From contig NW_003101676.1 in NCBI RefSeq assembly GCF_000003855.2, positions 442,673-506,672 of the forward strand: a stretch of 64,000 nt of DNA, in the 5' to 3' direction. The notes under the pieces were generated by a model. The model saw only the letters and a list, made by a program, of their open reading frames with translations. It had not been told where the DNA came from and did no database searches. The position numbers and the translations under genes are program-made. The DNA comes from Blastomyces gilchristii SLH14081. Its lineage: Eukaryota > Ascomycota > Eurotiomycetes > Onygenales > Ajellomycetaceae. Every line of letters starts with the position of its first letter. The first letter of the stretch is position 1. Shown in pieces: positions 32,601-46,540 of this stretch.

Positions 32601-34355
32601 AGAGAAGTATATTTATAATATTATCTTATTAGAAGATATCTAGATATTCATGATATTATTGAGAGAGTTTTATATAAGAATCTGTTATTATAACACAGAA
32701 TAACTTTTCTAGAGCCTTTTTAATATCAGTCAGACTGACAGAATAGATTGTCATATAATCTCACTATTGATAACTTGTTTTTCAGAGTATTTCATACACA
32801 TTGACAGAGATCTGTGTCAGATTCATGATCTTGTGAATATCATCTTTGTGAATTCTATCATTGTTAGAGAATATCAAGCTTCTGTTTTAAGCATTCAATA
32901 AGATACCTTGTTTAGATAGTCAGATTAGTTCTAACATAAGATCATAATTAAGATTATCAACTTCATATATATAGGCATCTTGACATAGATGTTCTCTCAC
33001 ATCTATAGTCAACTTCATCATGTAACAGATATAAATGTCTTTTGAATCATCAAATTCTGTGAGAAGTTGAGGTTTTAATAAGAAGATACACTGAAGATTA
33101 TAACATCTTACAACTGAAGATTTTATCATTGCATAGTAGCATAGATCACTGTCTATCATGACTTTCATATTATACATATTATCAATCACAGTAGATACAA
33201 GAATTGCATTCATTGTCATTTTCTCTTCAAATTGTTATTATCTAATCTCTTCAAGCTTCTGTTTGTGAATTTGAACAGAAGCTAATCTTTTCCCTGTTTC
33301 ACTGAGACATTCTCATAGTTATCTTCTGAATCTTTCACTGATGTAATGTGATTGATGTGGACAGACACTGATCTTTCTCTTAAGTGTGAAGACATATAGA
33401 TTGATTAGCAGTTAAAAGTGATATATTCTGATTGATTACACTTAATGTATACTTCATGTTGATATTGATCAGCAACTTCTTCAGAAGTGATCTCAGAGAC
33501 TTAAAAGCCTGTTTAAATAGTGAAAACTCTTGCTTATACATAGACATTTGAATCTATTCAGTTCATAATATCTGCATCATTGCTGTTCTTCAGTGTGAGT
33601 ATATAAGTGACTGAGATATAACATCTTCTATCACTGTTCAGTATACTCTTGAGCTTGATAAGACAGTCATTCAATGTCTGAAGCTGTGTGCAGAAGTCTT
33701 CATAAGTTAAGTCTTCATTTACACTTATAAGAGTCTGTAAGAGTTTGAAAGTTAATACTTTCTTAAGTATGCTAATCTTTATTTAATTCTTTCAAGATTG
33801 ACTATCTGCTTCTAAGATCTTGATGTTGAAGTCAGAAATGAATGTTGTAGGAGAAGTGTTTCTCTGTCAGACACTCTATAACTAATTTAACACTTTCTGT
33901 TACATGACAGTATCTCAGAATGAAATATCAAGATGTTTAATAATATTATCAGATGTTTACAACACTGATTCACATGCTTTCATTCATAAATCAAACTTCT
34001 GTTTCACACAATTCTTCAATTGTTCATTGATATATCAATCTTGATTAATTAATGAACTGATAACATCTTCATCTATACTCAGTTTTGCAAGTGTTTTCAT
34101 TCTTCATGATGAGTAGAGAGTGAGATTGAAAGTATTGAAATATATGAGAGCATCTAAGTATTCTTTCAGTGCTTTTATATTCAATTCTATAGATATTGAA
34201 ATTGCATGAGTTAATTGTTGAATCTCTTTGTATTGAAGTTGTTGTATTGCATGTATATCAGCTATTTATTATTATTATAATTTCAACATTGCTCAGAGTC
34301 ACTGTGACATCACATCTATACTTATGTTTAAGAGTTTCATATTATTGTTAGACAT
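29615..34355 (-). pseudogene. E4 gag-pol with chromodomain, degraded
   Basis: Minus strand: gag from ATG 34355; zinc knuckle near 33.45 kb (IKCNQSEYITFNC, His now Tyr); aspartic protease in 33219-32920 (MKVMIDSDLCYYAMIKSS, where the active-site Gly of D-S/T-G reads Asp); RT about 32.6-31.9 kb with YLDD intact at 32081-32070; RNase H about 31.7-31.3 kb; integrase to about 29.85 kb, ending in EIHNIFYTSLL (30007-29810); then a chromodomain about 29.81-29.62 kb (EDNELE, IENILDKRF, YLVK, each with Trp codons turned to stops). The chromodomain would tether integration to modified chromatin. Stops at Trp positions throughout. Confidence 0.87.
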
Positions 34356-34656
34356 GGTTATATCAATCATTGAATGTGTAATTATATGAATATCTCATAT
34401 ATCTGAGTGTCAGAACTCTCAGATCTTTCACTGACATTCTTCTGTAAAATCTTACTCTCTTTGTAAGATCTTATTACAGGGTCAGAGTAACTGATGAGCA
34501 AGCTTCTATCTAAGAACTCAGTGTTCACTTAACTGTTTCTCTATTTCTTACATGTTGTTACGTGTTTGAATATTTCTTGATAGATAATTATTTCCTAATG
34601 AGAAGATAATGCATGAATAATCATTTCTAATAAGAAGATAATAAACATTTTTCTAG

Positions 34657-34943
34657 TATAAGAGGCCTACACTGAATAGATCAGTATTATATTAATAGGT
34701 CTTATATAACAAAGAGAAAAATGTTAGAAAAGAAAACAAAGAGAAAGTGTAGAAATTAGTGATCAGAGTGAATATTTATACACATATGTAATGATGTACA
34801 CAGTGGAGCTTCGGGGCGGAAGAATCTATACGCGTTCGTGGCAGCCGAGGATCGGCAATTGAGAATGGCTGAGAATCGGAGCGGAAGAATCTATTAAGTA
34901 TAACGGAATAGTCTATATAATTGATCGGGCGCAGCCCGCCACA
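34657..34943 (-). repeat. E4 5' LTR (287 bp)
   Basis: Partner of 29322-29608; keeps GCTTCGGGGCGGAAG and GCGCAGCCCGCC. Confidence 0.92.
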
Positions 34944-34948
34944 GGCTA

Positions 34949-37900
34949 GTTGCAATCTTATCAGCTTTGATCAACTGATAACTGATGAGTTCAACATTGA
35001 GACTCTTTAAGATAATGAGAATACTATAGTGAGATTTGAAATAGTAGATTCAACAGATAAACACTTTTATTCAATGATCTCAGATATGAAAGTGTTTCTC
35101 ATTCATAAGATCAGAGAGGCAGCTCTGACTAGACTGATCATGTGACCGTGTCTAGGACCAGGATCAGATTTTTTGATAGTTTCATTACCAATTCGACTGA
35201 TCCCATTACACAGTTTTAACATTAGATAGTAGTCTCATACTATCTCAGTGAGACTTACTGTCTACTCTTATTACATTTTTCAAATGAGATCATGATTTTC
35301 TCTTCTCAATTTAAATTATTTTTATTACTTTAAATAACTTTAAATCTTATTTAAGCATTATCAAAAAGTGTTACTTTTTAAAAAATTAAAAATAGTTTAA
35401 AAAAAACCTTAAAATGTCTAAAAATAGTAACTTTATGCCAAGAATAAGACTAAATGAGACTAAATGAAATCACTTTCTCATTTTTTTCAAGTCATGATTT
35501 CATTTTAAGATCTGATATATAGTCACTTTACATGTTTTTTTAATTACTAGTCTCAGTGGAATTCACATCAAAAAATGTATGAGATCAGATCAAATGAAAT
35601 TAAATGTGAAATTCATGGTCTCAGCAGTCAGTCTAGCTCTGACAGCTATGAGTAAGTTGATAACTTCAATGTATGATAACACTCTATTTGCCGGACATGT
35701 CCGGCTGAGTCATCTCATCACTGAGAATGTCTTACAGCTCATGAAGACCTCAAGATAGGCATACAAATCAAGAGTGGCAAAGAGCTCTCATTTTATGAAA
35801 CATGCACGGTTGCTAAAGCTTACAAGAAAATATCACAAATTTCTATATTCAGAGCAGAAGTTCACAGTCAAAGGTTGCATTTTAATCTAGCAGGTGAAGA
35901 AGAATCTTTTGAGAATATTAACAGCTTCTCTTCATCTCTTCAAGAACTCAAATATTTACTGCTTGTGATGAACAATGTCACTTGCTATAAGATCTTCTAT
36001 TTTCTCAAAATCAAAGATTCACTCCTGAATTTTGTTCACTTTCATCTTTAGCAGCTGTTAAATAACAGTATTAAGATGACTACAGTCTGCTCTGACAGTG
36101 CATAAGAAATTCATGGTCAGAAAACACAAGCAATTCTCATCAAGTTTGAAGTTGTATGAGAATCTACAGAGCCCTACACTTCTCATCAGAATGAGGTATT
36201 CAAATGTGACATTCAGAATATTATAATGAAGGCCAGAACTCAAATAATTCAGACAGGTCTTTCCGCAGAACTGTGAGCAGAGTAAGTGAGCACTGTGACA
36301 TTAATGTCAACCATTATATTAACAAGAACTCATCTATTTTTGAAGTTAGTTGCACAAGATAGAGCTTTCATTATGACATCATTTGAGACTTGAATAGATA
36401 AGTCTTATGAGCATCTGCAAGTCTTACAGGCAGTTGATTCTCTGTGTTATGTTCTTAAGAAAGACTCTTATAAAGAAAAGAGCAAATTCACTGCATGTAG
36501 TAATAGAATGATTCTATTGAGATACTACAGTGATAATGTGTATAGACTGTGAAATTTTATTGATAAAGAAGTTGTTATTTCAAGCAGTGTTAAGTTCAAT
36601 GAGAATATAATATTGACACATCTAATAGATTCTGTTCAAGATAATCACAACACAAGTCAAATCTTTTCTATATTGAACAAGAAGCAGGCAGAGATAACTG
36701 CTCTGTCTATTCAAATTTCAAATAAAGATACTCAGGCCTTTGACATCAATCTTTAATCTGAAGTTTCCTCAGTTGAGAATCTTCTCAAGAACACTTCTCT
36801 ACTGTCTGTGCAAGCAGTCACAGAACATAAAAGAGGCTGCAAGGCACTTAAGTTGACTGAGAACTCTGATAATTCCTTATCCACACTCTCAAAGAAATGT
36901 GATTGCCTGCTGAGCAGTAAAAACAAGCTCAAGAATCCTGTTAAGTCTAATGAAAACTCTCAAAAGCTCATTACTAATCTCATGATGTTCATTACTATAA
37001 CTGTTTCCTTCAATATTGAATTTCATTCATATAAAGATTTCAAGATCTTTATCTCTAGAGTCAAAGTGAAAGATTCTCTGTTCATAAATGATATCTCTGT
37101 TTCTCAGACTTATGAGCAAGCTATTCACAGCACTCAATGAGAGGAATGAATAAAAGTAATGAAAAAGGAAATTGACAGTATTCATACTCATAACATCTTT
37201 GAAATTGTCAAACACTCTGATCTCAAGACTTCTGTTCTTGGAAGTCATTGAGTATATAGATTAAAAACAGATGAGAATGAAGAAATCACAAGCTTCAAAG
37301 CTTGTTGAGTAGTGCAAGGATTTTGTCAATGTAAAGCAGTTAACTATGATGAAATCTACACCTCAGTGATTGCTGTGAACATAATACAGATGCTTTTCAC
37401 AGTCACTGCAGTTAAGAGATAATAAATATATTAAATTGATTTTATTACTGTGTTCTTAAATTCTCTAATGCTGAAGAATCAGAGAGTCTATATGATTCAA
37501 TCTAAAGAGTTTGAGAATGGCACAAGTAGAGTCTGCCTGCTCATTCAATCTCTCTATGAGCTTAAGCAAGCCCTGTGACTCTGATTTGATATATTAGCAG
37601 GTCTGCTGACATATCTAGAGTTTTGAAAAAGTGAATGAGACAGAGGTCTCTGATTTCATCAAGAAATAAAAACATACTTGTTAATATATGTTGATGATGT
37701 CAAGTTAATTGATTCTAGTGAGAATTATCTTTAAGAATTCATTCACAAAATTAGACAAGAGTTCAATATTAAAGATCTTGAACCTGTACATCACTATCTT
37801 GAAATGAAGATGAATATGAATACAAGCAGTATTAAAATAAGTTAAGAATTCTACATTGACTATGTACTGAATATTCACAGTCTGTTGAATAGCAATCCAG

Positions 37901-38560
37901 CTCATACATCAATGAAAGCAAATTTTAATCATGAAGAAGACTTCATCCTCTTTGATGAAACAAGGTATTGAGAGGCAGTGAGTAGTATACAACATCTGAT
38001 GTCTTACACATGTTCAGACATCGCATTTACAGTTGTCAAGCTGGTCAGATAAAACTCAAAGTCAACAAACTTCTGTTAACAAGATATCAAACATCTGCTC
38101 TGATATTTGAAAGAAATCAAGAACTTCTCTATGTACTATAAATCAGGCGGGGATATAAAAATTACATTATACACAGACAGTGACCGGACCGGTGCTATCA
38201 AAGACTGCAAATCAATATCAGATATGATAATAATGCTTACTGACAGCTCTGTTGCATGGAAATCAATGAAACAGTTCATTATTGCCCTGTCTACAACTGA
38301 GGCAGAGTATATTGTTTACAGTGAGATAATAAAGACTGTCATTCATCTTAGAGGTCTTCTTATTAAATTGTGCTTTATCTCTAAAGATATAACAGTTCCT
38401 TGCTACACTGACAATACAGTGCTCTCACTGTCATCAATGATGAGAAAGTCAGCTGAAACATGTACTATATTGATATTTACTATCATCATGTTCAGAACTC
38501 AATTGCCTGTGGCATAATTGCACTTGAGCAGGTTGACACACGTGGAATGATTGTGAATAT
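34949..38560 (+). pseudogene. C2 pol: integrase, RT, RNase H (copia order), degraded
   Basis: Continues the element after E4. Integrase lies in about 35.65-36.65 kb with TSR, KSSHFMKHARL-like pre-integrase text and many stops; MITE-4 sits at its start. RT from about 37.1 kb: SQTYEQAIHS, then a downstream KTDENEEITSFKACWVVQGF block, and an intact LIYVDDVKLI with YVDD at 37687-37698. RNase H lies in the open frame 38107-38517 (YTDSDRTGAIKDCKSISD, ALSTTEAEYIVYSE). Although the YVDD box survives, in-frame stops and missing Trp codons prevent function. Confidence 0.85.
35130..35635 (+). mobile_element. MITE-4 (506 bp, perfect TSD GCTCTGAC)
   Basis: Full-length copy in the C2 integrase region; identical 8-bp duplications at 35122-35129 and 35636-35643. 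Confidence 0.92.
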
Positions 38561-38855
38561 GCTCATTAAGATTCTCACTCATGAATTGCACATAAACACT
38601 CTACATATGATGAGTATGAACAAGGATTGAAGGATACAAAAAGGCCTCAAATATGCAGCCTGGATTTAACTAGTTTTCTCTGTCCTGAGACTATTATAAC
38701 AGCCTGTATTGACAAGCTTAATACTGCTAATTTTGTCATATTAATAACCCTGTTTTATGATGATAGTGGTCATTCTTAGGGACTTGATTGCACGCCTATT
38801 TTGTATGTAAAAATGAGTACTCAAAGACACTGCCCTGCGTGGCGGCCAGAGGGGG

Positions 38856-38980
38856 TGTTGACATGCCTACTGAGCCGCCGGCCTACGGCAGGTCATGTGA
38901 CTATAGATCCGCCCACTCACCTACTAGATAGCTAGCTAACACGCTCTACATCTTAATGCAAGCAAGTTCTACACTCAACA
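38856..38980 (+). repeat. C2 3' LTR (125 bp)
   Basis: Nearly identical to the 5' LTR; differences are G/A or C/T (for example CACGTG against CATGTG, GATCTGCTC against GATCCGCCC). Confidence 0.93.
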
Positions 38981-38985
38981 TATTA

Positions 38986-39450
38986 TAACATAGTACTCAT
39001 TTGTTGAAAATTCAATAGAAAGTATTATTAAATATTATTACTTTTCTGAACACAGATCATAATTTATATAATTTTAATTATAAAAAAAATATAAAATACA
39101 AAAAAAAACAAAAAAATAAGAAATAAAATAAAAACAAGAAAAAATCACAACAAAAAAAAAAGAGAAAGAAAAAAAAATAAAAAAATAAAAATAAAAAAAA
39201 TTAAGATTACAGAGTCACAGTATTCTTATAATACTCACTTTTCAGAGTCTTTATAATATTTATTATTAATTATGTATTTCTTATAATAAGAGTAATACAG
39301 CTGTAATAAGTTATTATCTTAATATTATTTAATAAATAATCAGTATATATCTGTATAAATGTGAATAATTAGAAAATATACACTTAAAAAGTGTGATCAG
39401 AGTGAACTCTGCTGTCACTTGAATAATATTAAGAATAGAATACTGAAATT
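38986..39450. other. AT-rich target DNA with an A-rich run
   Basis: About 39080-39205 is almost pure A with few T/C/G on this strand. No gene recognised. Contiguous with 56544 before E1 inserted; the last five bases, AAATT, are the E1 TSD. Confidence 0.7.
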
Positions 39451-39721
39451 TGTGGCAGGCTGCGTCTGATCAATTATATAGACTATTTCATTACACTTCA
39501 CAGATTCTGCTGAAAGCTTCAATTCTCAGTCATTAATTCTCAGCTGAAAAACTTATGACATTTCTATTCTTCTGCTCTGAAGCTTTATTATATACACATA
39601 TAAATATTCACTCTGATCACTGATTCTTATACTTTCTCTTTCTTTTCTTCTCTAATATTTTTCACTTGTGTATTATAAGATCTATATATTATACTAATCT
39701 ATTCAGTGTAGATCTCTTACA
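39451..39721 (+). repeat. E1 5' LTR (271 bp)
   Basis: TGTGGCAGGCTG...TCTTACA; shortest LTR variant of the family. Confidence 0.92.
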
Positions 39722-40003
39722 CTTGAAAAACATTCATTATCTTCTTATTAGAAATAATTACTCACTGAGATATCTGAATGCATAACAATGCACAAGAAAT
39801 AGAGAAATGACAATCAGTTAAACAGACACTGAGTTTCAAGATAGAAGCTTGCTCACCAGCCACTCTGGCCCTGCAACAAGATCTTATAAAGAGAATATTA
39901 GTGGAAGACCTGAGAGGTCTGACATCTTAGACATATGAGATATTCATACAATTACAATTCTTCTGATTTCACAGATAACACACATTCAACAAACTATACA
40001 GCT

Positions 40004-42750
40004 ATGTCTACTAATAATATGAGAGAACTCTTGAACGCGAGCATAGATGCAGTGTCACAGTGACTCTGAGTGATGTTAAAATTACAACAGCAACAGATAG
40101 CTGATATACATGCAACTTAACAATATCAATACAAGAAAATTCAACAATTATCTCAACTAGAAACCTCTGTACAAGTAGCTTCAACACTGACAGAATTGAA
40201 TATGAACATAATACAAGTACTGAAGAAATGCCTAGATACTTCTGTATATTTTAATGCTTTCAATCTCACTCTCTACTCATCACGGAGGCTGGAAATGCTT
40301 GTGAAACTAAGTGTAGATGAAGATGTCATCAGTTTACTAATCAATCAAGATTGATATATCAATAAATAATTGAAGAATTGTATAAAACAGAAGTTTCATT
40401 CATGAGTAAAAGTATGTGAATCAGCATTGTGAACATCTGATAACATCATCAAATATCTTGATATTCTGTTTTAAGACACTGCTATACAACAGAAAGTATA
40501 AGATTGATTACAGAGTATCTGACAGAGAAACACTTCTCTCACAACATTTATCTCTGACTTCACATCAAGATTCTAGAAGCAGATGATCAATCTTGAGAGA
40601 ATTGAATAAAGATTAGTATGGTCAAGAAGACATTAACTTTCAAACTCTTACAGATTCTTATAAGTGTAGACAAAGATTAGACTTATGAAGATTTCTGCAT
40701 ATAACTCTGAACATTGAATGATTATCTTCTCAAGCTCAAGAGTATACAGAATAGTAGTAGAAGATGTTACATCTCAGTCACTTATACATCTACACTGAGG
40801 AATAACAACAATGATGCAGATGTCATGAATTGAGTTAACTTGAATATCTATGCATAAGTAAGAATCTCTGCTATCTGAACAGACTTCTGAGTTTCTGAGA
40901 TCACTTCTGAAGAAGTTGCTGACTGATGTCAAGGAGAGATGTACATTAATTATAACTGATCAGAATATATTACTTTCAACTGCTGATCAGTCTATGTATC
41001 TTCTCACTCAAGAGAAAGATTAGTATCTTCTTGCTTAAAGAATGAATCAGCATCTGTTCATGTCAATCATGTTACATTAGAGAAAGATTTAAAAGATAAA
41101 TATGAGAATACTCTGATGAAATAGGGAAAAGATTAACTAAAGATAACATGTATAATATGAAAGTCATAATAGACAGCAGTCTATGTTATTATACAATGAT
41201 TAAATCTTCAGTTATAAGATATTATCATCTTCAGTATATTCTCTTATCAAAATCTCAACTCTTTGCAGAATTTGATGATTCAAAAGACAGTCATATCTGT
41301 TACATGATGAAACTAAACATAGATGTTAAAGAACATCAATATGAAGATGTCTATATATACAAAGTTAATAATCTTGACTATAATCTTATGCTAGGACTTA
41401 TCTGACTATCTGAACAAGGTATCTTATTAAATGCTCAAAATAGAAGTTTAATATTCTCTAACAATGATAGAATTCATGAAGATGATATTTATAAGACTAT
41501 GAATCTTACATAGATCTCTGTCAATGCTTATAAAATACTCTGAAAAAGAAGTTATTAGTGAGACTGCTGATAAAGTCACTGACAGTAGAATCATATATCA
41601 ATCTATTTCATCAGTCTGACTGATATTAAGAAAGCTCTAGAGAAGTTATTCTGTACTATAATAATAGATTCTTACATAAAACTCTCTCAATAATATTATG
41701 AATATCTAGATGTCTTCTGACAAGACAATATTATAAATATATTCTCTTTACAAGACTCAGAAGTGAATCACAGTATCAAGTTAAAAAAGAACAATGATAA
41801 GAATCTCAAGTCATCATAAGACCTTCTTTATAATATGTCTTGAGATGAACTTCTTCTTCTTTGAAAGACACTCAATAATCTGTTGAATAAGAGAATTATA
41901 TGTATTAGTATCTCTTCTGCTGCAGCTTCTATTCTCTTTAGAAAGAAATCAGATAAAGAACTCTGATTCTGTGTGAATTATCAAGATCTGAACAGATTGA
42001 TAAAGAAACATCATTATTACTTATCTCTTATCAATAAAACTTTAGCATGTATCAGATAAGCTCAATAATTTAAAAAGCTAGATATCATTACTGTGTTTCA
42101 AAATATTTATATTACTGAAGAAGATGAATGACTTACAGCATTCTGAACATGTTATAATCTCTTTGAATGAGTAGTCACACTTATTGAACTCACTAATGCT
42201 CTCAGTATATTTCAGAAGTATATCAACTGAGAACTCTGAGATTTTCTTGATAAGTTTGTAGCTGTATATCTAGATAATATTCTCATCTTCACTGATGAAT
42301 TCAGAAAGAAATGTCAAGAATATGTGTAGAGAATATTATAATAATTACAAGAGACAGAACTATCAATAGATATTAATAAGTATGATTTTAAAGTCAAGAG
42401 TGTAAAATACCTAGATTTTATCATAGAAGCTGATAAGAGAATTCAAATGAATTCTGAGAAGATCTTCACTATTCTTGAGTAAGAAGCTTCATATACTGTG
42501 AAAGATATATGAAGCTTCATTGAATTTACTAACTTCTATCAGTGATTTATATAAAACTTCTCAGATATTGTGAGATCACTTACAGAACTCATTAAGAAGA
42601 ATTTAGTATTTCAGTGATCAGTGAACACTGAAGCTGCATTCACACAGATGAAGAAGATATTCATTAATATCTCTCTACTAATATTATTTGATTCTGACTG
42701 TGAGATAGTTATTGAAGCTGATTTCTCTGACTATATCATAGAAGAAGCTA
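40004..42750 (+). pseudogene. E1 gag-pol, 5' part, degraded
   Basis: Gag from ATG 40004 (MSTNNMRELLNASIDAVSQ) with a Gln-rich coiled segment; knuckle near 40.92-40.97 kb in which Cys and His read Tyr (YINYN, SEYITFNC). Protease in 41148-41405 (MKVIIDSSLCYYTMIKSSV). RT about 41.7-42.45 kb with the YLDD box reading YLDN at 42267-42278. RNase H starts at about 42.62 kb (DFSDYIIEEA) and is cut at 42750 by E2. The open frame 42621-42803 runs from RNase H into the E2 LTR and is a junction artefact. Confidence 0.87.
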
Positions 42751-43083
42751 TGTGGCGGGCTGCGCCCGATCAATTATATAGACTATTCCATTACACTCCA
42801 TAGATTCTTCCATTCCCGATCGCCGATCCTCGGCCGCTATGAACGCGTGTAACATACACTTCAATTCTCAGCCATTTTTAATCACTGATTCTCAGCTGCT
42901 ATGAACACATATATATTCTTCTGCTCTGAAGCTTCACGATGTACATCATCACATATACATATAAATATTCATCTTAATCACTGATTCTCACACTTTCTCT
43001 TTCTTTTCTTCTTTAATGTTTTTATCTTTGATATATAAGATCTGTCAATATTACATCAATCTATTCAGTGTAGACCTCTTACA
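42751..43083 (+). repeat. E2 5' LTR (333 bp)
   Basis: Longest LTR variant; keeps CpG blocks (CCCGATCGCCGATCCTCGG). Carries an extra internal segment relative to the 287-bp form. Confidence 0.92.
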
Positions 43084-43413
43084 CTATAAAAATATTCATC
43101 ATCTTCTTATTAGAAAAGAATTATTCATGTATTATCTTCTCATTAGAAATAATTATTTATGAAGAGATATCTGAATGTGTAACAATATATAAGAAATGAA
43201 GAAACAGTTAAATAGTTAAACAGATACTGAGTTCTCAGATAGAAGCTGACTCATCAGTCATTCTAGCTCTGCAACAAGATCTTACAAAGAGAATAAGATC
43301 TTATAAGAGAATATCAGTGAAAGATCTGAGAGTTCTGACACTCAGATATATGAGAATATAATTACACTTCTTCAGATTTCACAGATATCATATATTGAAT
43401 AATCAATATAATC

Positions 43414-46400
43414 ATGTCTAATGATAATATGAAACTCTCAAACATAAGTATAGATATAATGTCACAGTGACTATGAGCAATGATGAAATTATAACAGTAA
43501 TAGATAGCAGATATGCATACAACTTAATAACTTCAATATAAAGAGATTCAATGATTAACTCATGTGATTTCAACATCTATAGAATTAAATACAAAAGTGC
43601 TGAAAGAATACTTAGATACTTCTACATATTTCAATACTTTCAATCTCACTCTTTACTCATTATGAAGAATGAAAGTGCTTGTGAAACTAAGTATAGATGA
43701 AGATGTTATCAGTTCATTAATTAATCAAGATTAATATATTAATGAATAATTGAAAGATCATGTGAAACAGAAGTTTCATTCATGAATAAAAGCATGTGTA
43801 TCAGTATTGTAAATATCTGATAATATTATGAAATATCTTGATATTCTGTTCTGAGACACTATTATACAATAGAAAGTATTAAATTAGTTACAGAGTATTT
43901 AACAGAGAAACACTTCTCTTATAACACTTATCTCTGACTTCAATATCAAGATTCTAGAAGCAGATGATCAATCTTGAGAGAATTAAATAAAGATTAGCAT
44001 GCTTAAGAAGATATTGACTTTCAAACTCTTACAGACTCTTATAAGTGTAGATGAAGATCAGACTTATAAAGACTTCTGCACACAGCTTCAGATATTGAAT
44101 GACTGTCTTATCAAGCTCAAGAGTATATAGAACAGTGATAGAAGATGTTATATCTCAGTCACTTATACACCTGCATCAAAGAACAATGATGCAGAGATCA
44201 TGAACTGAATAGATTTAAATATCTATATATAAGCAAGAGTTTCTGCTATTTGAACAGGCTTCTGAGTCTCTGAGATCACTTCTGAAGAAGTCACTGATTA
44301 ATGTCAATGTGAAGTGTGTATTAACTGTAACTGATCAGAACACATTGCTTGCAACTGTCAATTAATCTATGTATCTTCACACTTGAGAGAAAGATCAGTG
44401 TCTGTCTGCATTAATCACATTATAGTAGAGAAAAATTCAGAAGATAACTATAAGAATGCCTCAGTGAAACAGAGAAAAGATTAGCTTCTGTTCAAATTTA
44501 TAAACAGAAGCTTGAAGAGATCAGATGATAATAATTTGAAGAGAAGATAATAATGAATGCAATTCTTATATCTACTGTGATTGATAATATGTATAATATA
44601 AAAGTCATAATAGACAGCAGTCTATGTTACTATATAATGATAAAATCTTCACTTATAAGATATTATAATCTTCAGCATATCTCTTTATCAAAATTCTGAC
44701 TTCTCACAGAATTTAATGATCTGAAAGAGGTTTGTATTCATTACATAGTGAAACTAAACATAGATGTGAGAGAATATCAATGTGAAGATATCTATATATA
44801 TGAAGTTAATAATCTTGATTATAATCTTATATTAGAACTTGTCTGACTATCTGAACAAGGTATCTTACTGAATGCTTAAAATAGAAGCTTGATATTCTCT
44901 AATAATAATAGAATCTATGAAGATGATATTCACAAGACTATGAATCTTACACAGATCTCTGTCAACACTTATAAAATACTCTGAAAAAGAAGTCATCATC
45001 AAAATCATTAACAGAGTCATCAACAAGTTCACTGATAGTAGAACTATATATCAATCTATTTCATCAGTCTGACTGATATTAAAAAGACTCTAGAAAAGTT
45101 ATTCTGTGTTATAATAATAGATTCTTATACAAAACTTTCTCAATAATATCATGAATATCTAGATATCTTCTGAGAAGATAATACTATAAATATATCTCTC
45201 TTACAAGATTCTGAAGTGAATCACAGTATCAAGTTAGAGAAAAAGAATAATAAGAACTCTGAACTGTTATAAGACTCTCTTTATAACATGTCTCAAGATG
45301 AACTTTTTCTTCTTCAAAAGACACTCAATGATCTGTTGAATAAAGAATTCATATATATTGGTAACTCTTTCATCACAGTCTCTATTCTCTTTGCAAAGAA
45401 ATCAGGTGAAGAACTTCAATTCTGTGTGAACTACTGAGATCTGAATAGATTGACAAAGAAAGATTAATATTTCTTATCTCTTATCAATGAAATTCTAGCA
45501 CAGATCAGACAAGCTCAATGATTTATAAAACTAGATATTATCACCATGTTTTATAAGATTTGTATCACTGAAGAAGGTGAATGACTTACAGCATTCTGAA
45601 CATATTATAACCTCTTTGAATGAATAGTCACACTCTTTAAACTGACTAACACTCTCAGTATATTTCAGAAGTATATTAACTAAGTACTTCAAGATTTTCT
45701 TAATAAGTTTGCATCTACTTATCTAGATAACATTCTCATCTTCATCAATGAATTCAGAAAAGAATACTAAGAATATATGTAAAAGATATTATAACAGTTA
45801 TAAGAAGCAGAACTACTGATAAATATTGATAAGTGTGATTTTGAAGTCAAGAGTATCAAGTATCTGAGTTTTATTATAGAAGCTGATAAGAGGATTTGAA
45901 TGAATTCTGAGAAACTCTTCACTATTCTTGAATGAGAAGCTTCATGTACTGTGAAAGATGTATAAAGCTTCATCAGATTTACTAACTTCTATCAGTAATT
46001 TATACAAAACTTCTCAGATATCATAAGATTACTTACAGATCTCACTAAGAAAGACTCAGTATTTCAATGATCAGCAGACACTGAATCTGTATTTATACAG
46101 ATGAAGAAGATGTTTATTAATATCTCTCTGCTAATAATATTTGATTCTGATCATGAAACAGTTATTGAAGCTGATTTCTCTGACTATATAATAGAAGAAG
46201 TGATATTATAATATGATAATGAAGATGTTCTATAATCATGTGTCTTCATATCTAAGAAACTGAGTCTCACTGAATGCAATTATGAGATCTATGACAAGAA
46301 ACTTCTCATGATTGTACACTGTTTAGAAGAATGAGACTCTGAACTCTGAAGTGTCTCTGAATTTGAGATAGTCATAGATTATAAGAACCTCAAATACTTC

Positions 46401-46540
46401 ATAACTACCTGTAAACTTACTGAATGACAGATGCAATGATCTGAGTTCTTAAGCCACTTTCATTTTACAATACACTACTGTCCTGGCAGTCAGAACTGAA
46501 TGATAGATGCTCTCTTATGACAAGAGCAGAATATGCCATT
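43414..46540 (+). pseudogene. E2 gag-pol, 5' part, degraded
   Basis: Gag from ATG 43414; its zinc knuckle near 44.32-44.36 kb still has all CCHC ligands (CINC, SEHIA, NC). Protease about 44.55-44.85 kb. RT about 45.2-45.9 kb with YLDN in place of YLDD at 45720-45731. RNase H about 46.05-46.54 kb, with a clear SDYIIEE and a later YNCEI-like block, up to the E3 insertion. Trp codons are mostly TGA or TAA. Confidence 0.85.

Larger units (their letters stand above)
29322..34943 (-). mobile_element. Chromodomain gypsy E4 (287-bp LTRs), nested in copia C2
   Basis: Complete minus-strand Ty3/gypsy element of the chromovirus type, inserted in C2 with flanks GGCTG (29317-29321) and GGCTA (34944-34948), one G/A transition apart. 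287-bp LTRs. Same family as E1-E3 but with an LTR length variant of its own. Length 5,622 bp. Confidence 0.92.
27254..38980 (+). mobile_element. Copia element C2 (125-bp LTRs, TSD TATTA), split by E4 and MITE-4
   Basis: 125-bp LTRs, perfect TSD TATTA at 27249-27253 and 38981-38985. GATTATGTT follows the 5' LTR directly (27379-27387), and a strong polypurine tract AGAGGGGG precedes the 3' LTR. Interrupted by gypsy E4 (29322-34943) and by MITE-4 (35130-35635). Net length about 5.6 kb. A different copia family from C1. Confidence 0.93.
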
